The notes beneath the pieces were generated by a model. It worked only from the letters and a program-made list of their open reading frames with translations. It was not told the origin of the DNA and ran no database searches. DNA of 6,274 nucleotides, taken from assembly GCA_025449725.1 (NCBI GenBank), contig JANWIU010000061.1:1-6274 (forward strand), given 5' to 3'. A program made the position numbers and the translations under genes. The stretch comes from Pseudobdellovibrio sp. GTDB taxonomy: Bacteria > Bdellovibrionota > Bdellovibrionia > Bdellovibrionales > Bdellovibrionaceae. Positions 4,888 through 6,274 of the stretch are shown here, one piece after another. The number at the start of each line of letters is the position of its first letter. The stretch's first letter is position 1.

Positions 4888-6274
4888 TTAATCAGGACTG
4901 GTCAATTCAAAGTCCACTTGACCAGCCGGGTAACCGATCGTCGCCGTATCGCTGGTTCCGCCATAGTAAAACTGAATGCGGCGGCGCCCAACTAATGTTG
5001 TGCCGCTCGCGGAACCATCGGTTCTAATGAACAGTGTATAAAAAGTTCCGTTTGAAGATGTCGTGGGAGTTCCTGTCACAGCGCCTGAAGTTCCGATCGG
5101 AGTAAGATCCGTATAAACACACGGATTCGTATGAGTCGTAGAGCCTGCCATGAACTGTATTCCGTAGCCGCCGGTGACACCGTCTCTGGCGATATCCACA
5201 GCTTGATACCTCAACGGTACGTTCTCGAAGGATTCCAAGGTCAGGAGATCTTTTAACAAGAATCTGAAATCAAGGTTTCCCGGATTCGAAGCTAACACAG
5301 CACCGAGTCTGTTGTTTATGCTAACGGTTAAAGGATAACAACCGCCGGTCACGTTAGGAATTTCAACTTTTGGAACCGCGTTTGCATAGCCGATTTGGTC
5401 AATATTAAGTGCGTTAGCTCCCGAAGCAGCTAATTGCGCCGACTGTGTTTCCACAGAAGCATAAACAATTAGGTAGGGAGTAAAAGGTGTACTGGGTGAT
5501 CCTAACGGAGTGCCAGTGTAAGTCAGGTAATAATAAATTCGGTCTCCTGAAGAAAAGCTACTGGAAGGAGCTTTAATCCAGTATTCGGTTCCTCTCGAAC
5601 TGGCGGCAATGGGGATAGAACTGGCCGGCGAATTGTTATCGCAGGATGCAGCAGAGGTGTAAAATCGCAAGCCAGTGGAACCGGAGTTTATCATATTAAT
5701 AATCTGACCGGTCGCCACAGTAACTCCACCGTAAATTTCTCGTATAGTTGAACTGACTTTGTAACAAACATCTAACTGAAGCACTCTTGGTATATTGTGA
5801 TCCAGCACATAAGATCCGGCGGTGCCTACCTTAAACACCGCGGGTACGAAATTATTAATCTCAGGAGCCGAATCAATCGAATACGCCATAAACGTTAAGT
5901 TGCCACTTCCTTCTCGTAATTGAACCCATCTCTTTCTCGAAGGGTGATTGCGAGGAAAAGAAAAATCTGTTTTTCCCTGAGTGCCGGCGACGTCACTAAT
6001 ACAATGTTCGTGACTATTATAAGTAGTAATAACCGTGGGCGCAGCGCTATTTACAATTTTTTGTACTGATACATTCGAATCGAAATTTAAGGCAGCTGGC
6101 ACTTCTCTGGCAACACCACTTACACCTGCCCTTAAACCTACCACTAGTGGCTGACAAACGAATCCGCGATTTTCAGTTGTATACCCACGAATGTAATTAA
6201 ATGGAAAGCTCTCTTGCTCAACTATCATCTTCTCAGCTTCCGGATAATTAAGTTTCGTATCTGTAATTATGCAA
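4888..6274 (-). CDS. Large secreted or surface protein of unknown function, N-terminus beyond the right edge
   Basis: The frame ends with TAA at 4890-4888 and is open without a stop to the right edge, giving about 461 visible residues. The first ATG, at 6228, is unlikely to be the start: the 15 codons before it (Cys-Ile-Ile-Thr-Asp onward) are all sense, and the product from that ATG would have no signal peptide although its composition is that of an exported protein. The chain is rich in Ser, Thr, Gly, Asn and aromatic residues in short alternating stretches such as RIYYYLTYTG and RRRIQFYYGG, so beta-sandwich domains are likely. Counting from that ATG, cysteines lie at 25, 76, 155, 196, 297 and 370, plus one upstream, and could form disulfides. 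I do not recognise a domain. It heads an apparent unit with the downstream lipoprotein gene, 17 bases away, which suggests a joint envelope role. Confidence 0.82.
   Translation of the reverse strand, partial: CIITDTKLNYPEAEKMIVEQESFPFNYIRGYTTENRGFVCQPLVVGLRAGVSGVAREVPAALNFDSNVSVQKIVNSAAPTVITTYNSHEHCISDVAGTQGKTDFSFPRNHPSRKRWVQLREGSGNLTFMAYSIDSAPEINNFVPAVFKVGTAGSYVLDHNIPRVLQLDVCYKVSSTIREIYGGVTVATGQIINMINSGSTGLRFYTSAASCDNNSPASSIPIAASSRGTEYWIKAPSSSFSSGDRIYYYLTYTGTPLGSPSTPFTPYLIVYASVETQSAQLAASGANALNIDQIGYANAVPKVEIPNVTGGCYPLTVSINNRLGAVLASNPGNLDFRFLLKDLLTLESFENVPLRYQAVDIARDGVTGGYGIQFMAGSTTHTNPCVYTDLTPIGTSGAVTGTPTTSSNGTFYTLFIRTDGSASGTTLVGRRRIQFYYGGTSDTATIGYPAGQVDFELTSPD

Overview
The window reads as chromosomal DNA of a Gram-negative bacterium with moderate-to-low GC. 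Exported proteins are plentiful: a chymotrypsin-fold (S1A) serine protease with its own signal peptide, two predicted lipoproteins and at least one large secreted or surface protein. S1A trypsins next to such gene sets are typical of the predatory Bdellovibrionota (Bdellovibrio and relatives). That placement is an inference from gene content and was not tested by any search.

Layout, left to right. (1) The 5' part of a gene for a small exported protein runs off the left edge on the minus strand (1-181). (2) Divergent from it, a beta-class carbonic anhydrase (406-1050, +) is driven by an extended -10 promoter so close to the ATG that the mRNA is probably leaderless. (3) A 313-base gene-free stretch (1051-1363) lies between the carbonic anhydrase and a convergent DUF4156-like lipoprotein gene (1364-1645, -). 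It holds two long, near-perfect hairpins. They share an identical 37-base core but have different, separately self-complementary outer stems. (4) Divergent from the lipoprotein gene is a secreted trypsin-like protease (1886-2686, +), with a small tandem duplication across its stop codon and a clear intrinsic terminator. (5) On the minus strand, dps and a YhhW-type pirin form a two-gene unit whose genes overlap by ATGA (3943 down to 2775). (6) Also on the minus strand, a large Cys-containing secreted protein open to the right edge (6274-4888) is followed after 17 bases by a helical DUF6279-like lipoprotein (4870-4040).

How the genes may work together: Dps (ferritin-like iron oxidation and protection) and pirin (cupin metalloprotein, quercetinase-like) are probably co-translated and fit an oxidative-stress module. 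The right-hand pair looks like a cell-envelope unit of unknown role. Carbonic anhydrase, the small lipoprotein and the protease are single-gene units with their own signals.

The most unusual feature is the hairpin pair at 1065-1353. Each copy sits 3' of one of two convergent genes, each shows the same 13-base loop when read in the sense of that gene, and neither has the U-tract of an ordinary intrinsic terminator. This is the best candidate here for an undescribed repeat or RNA element family.
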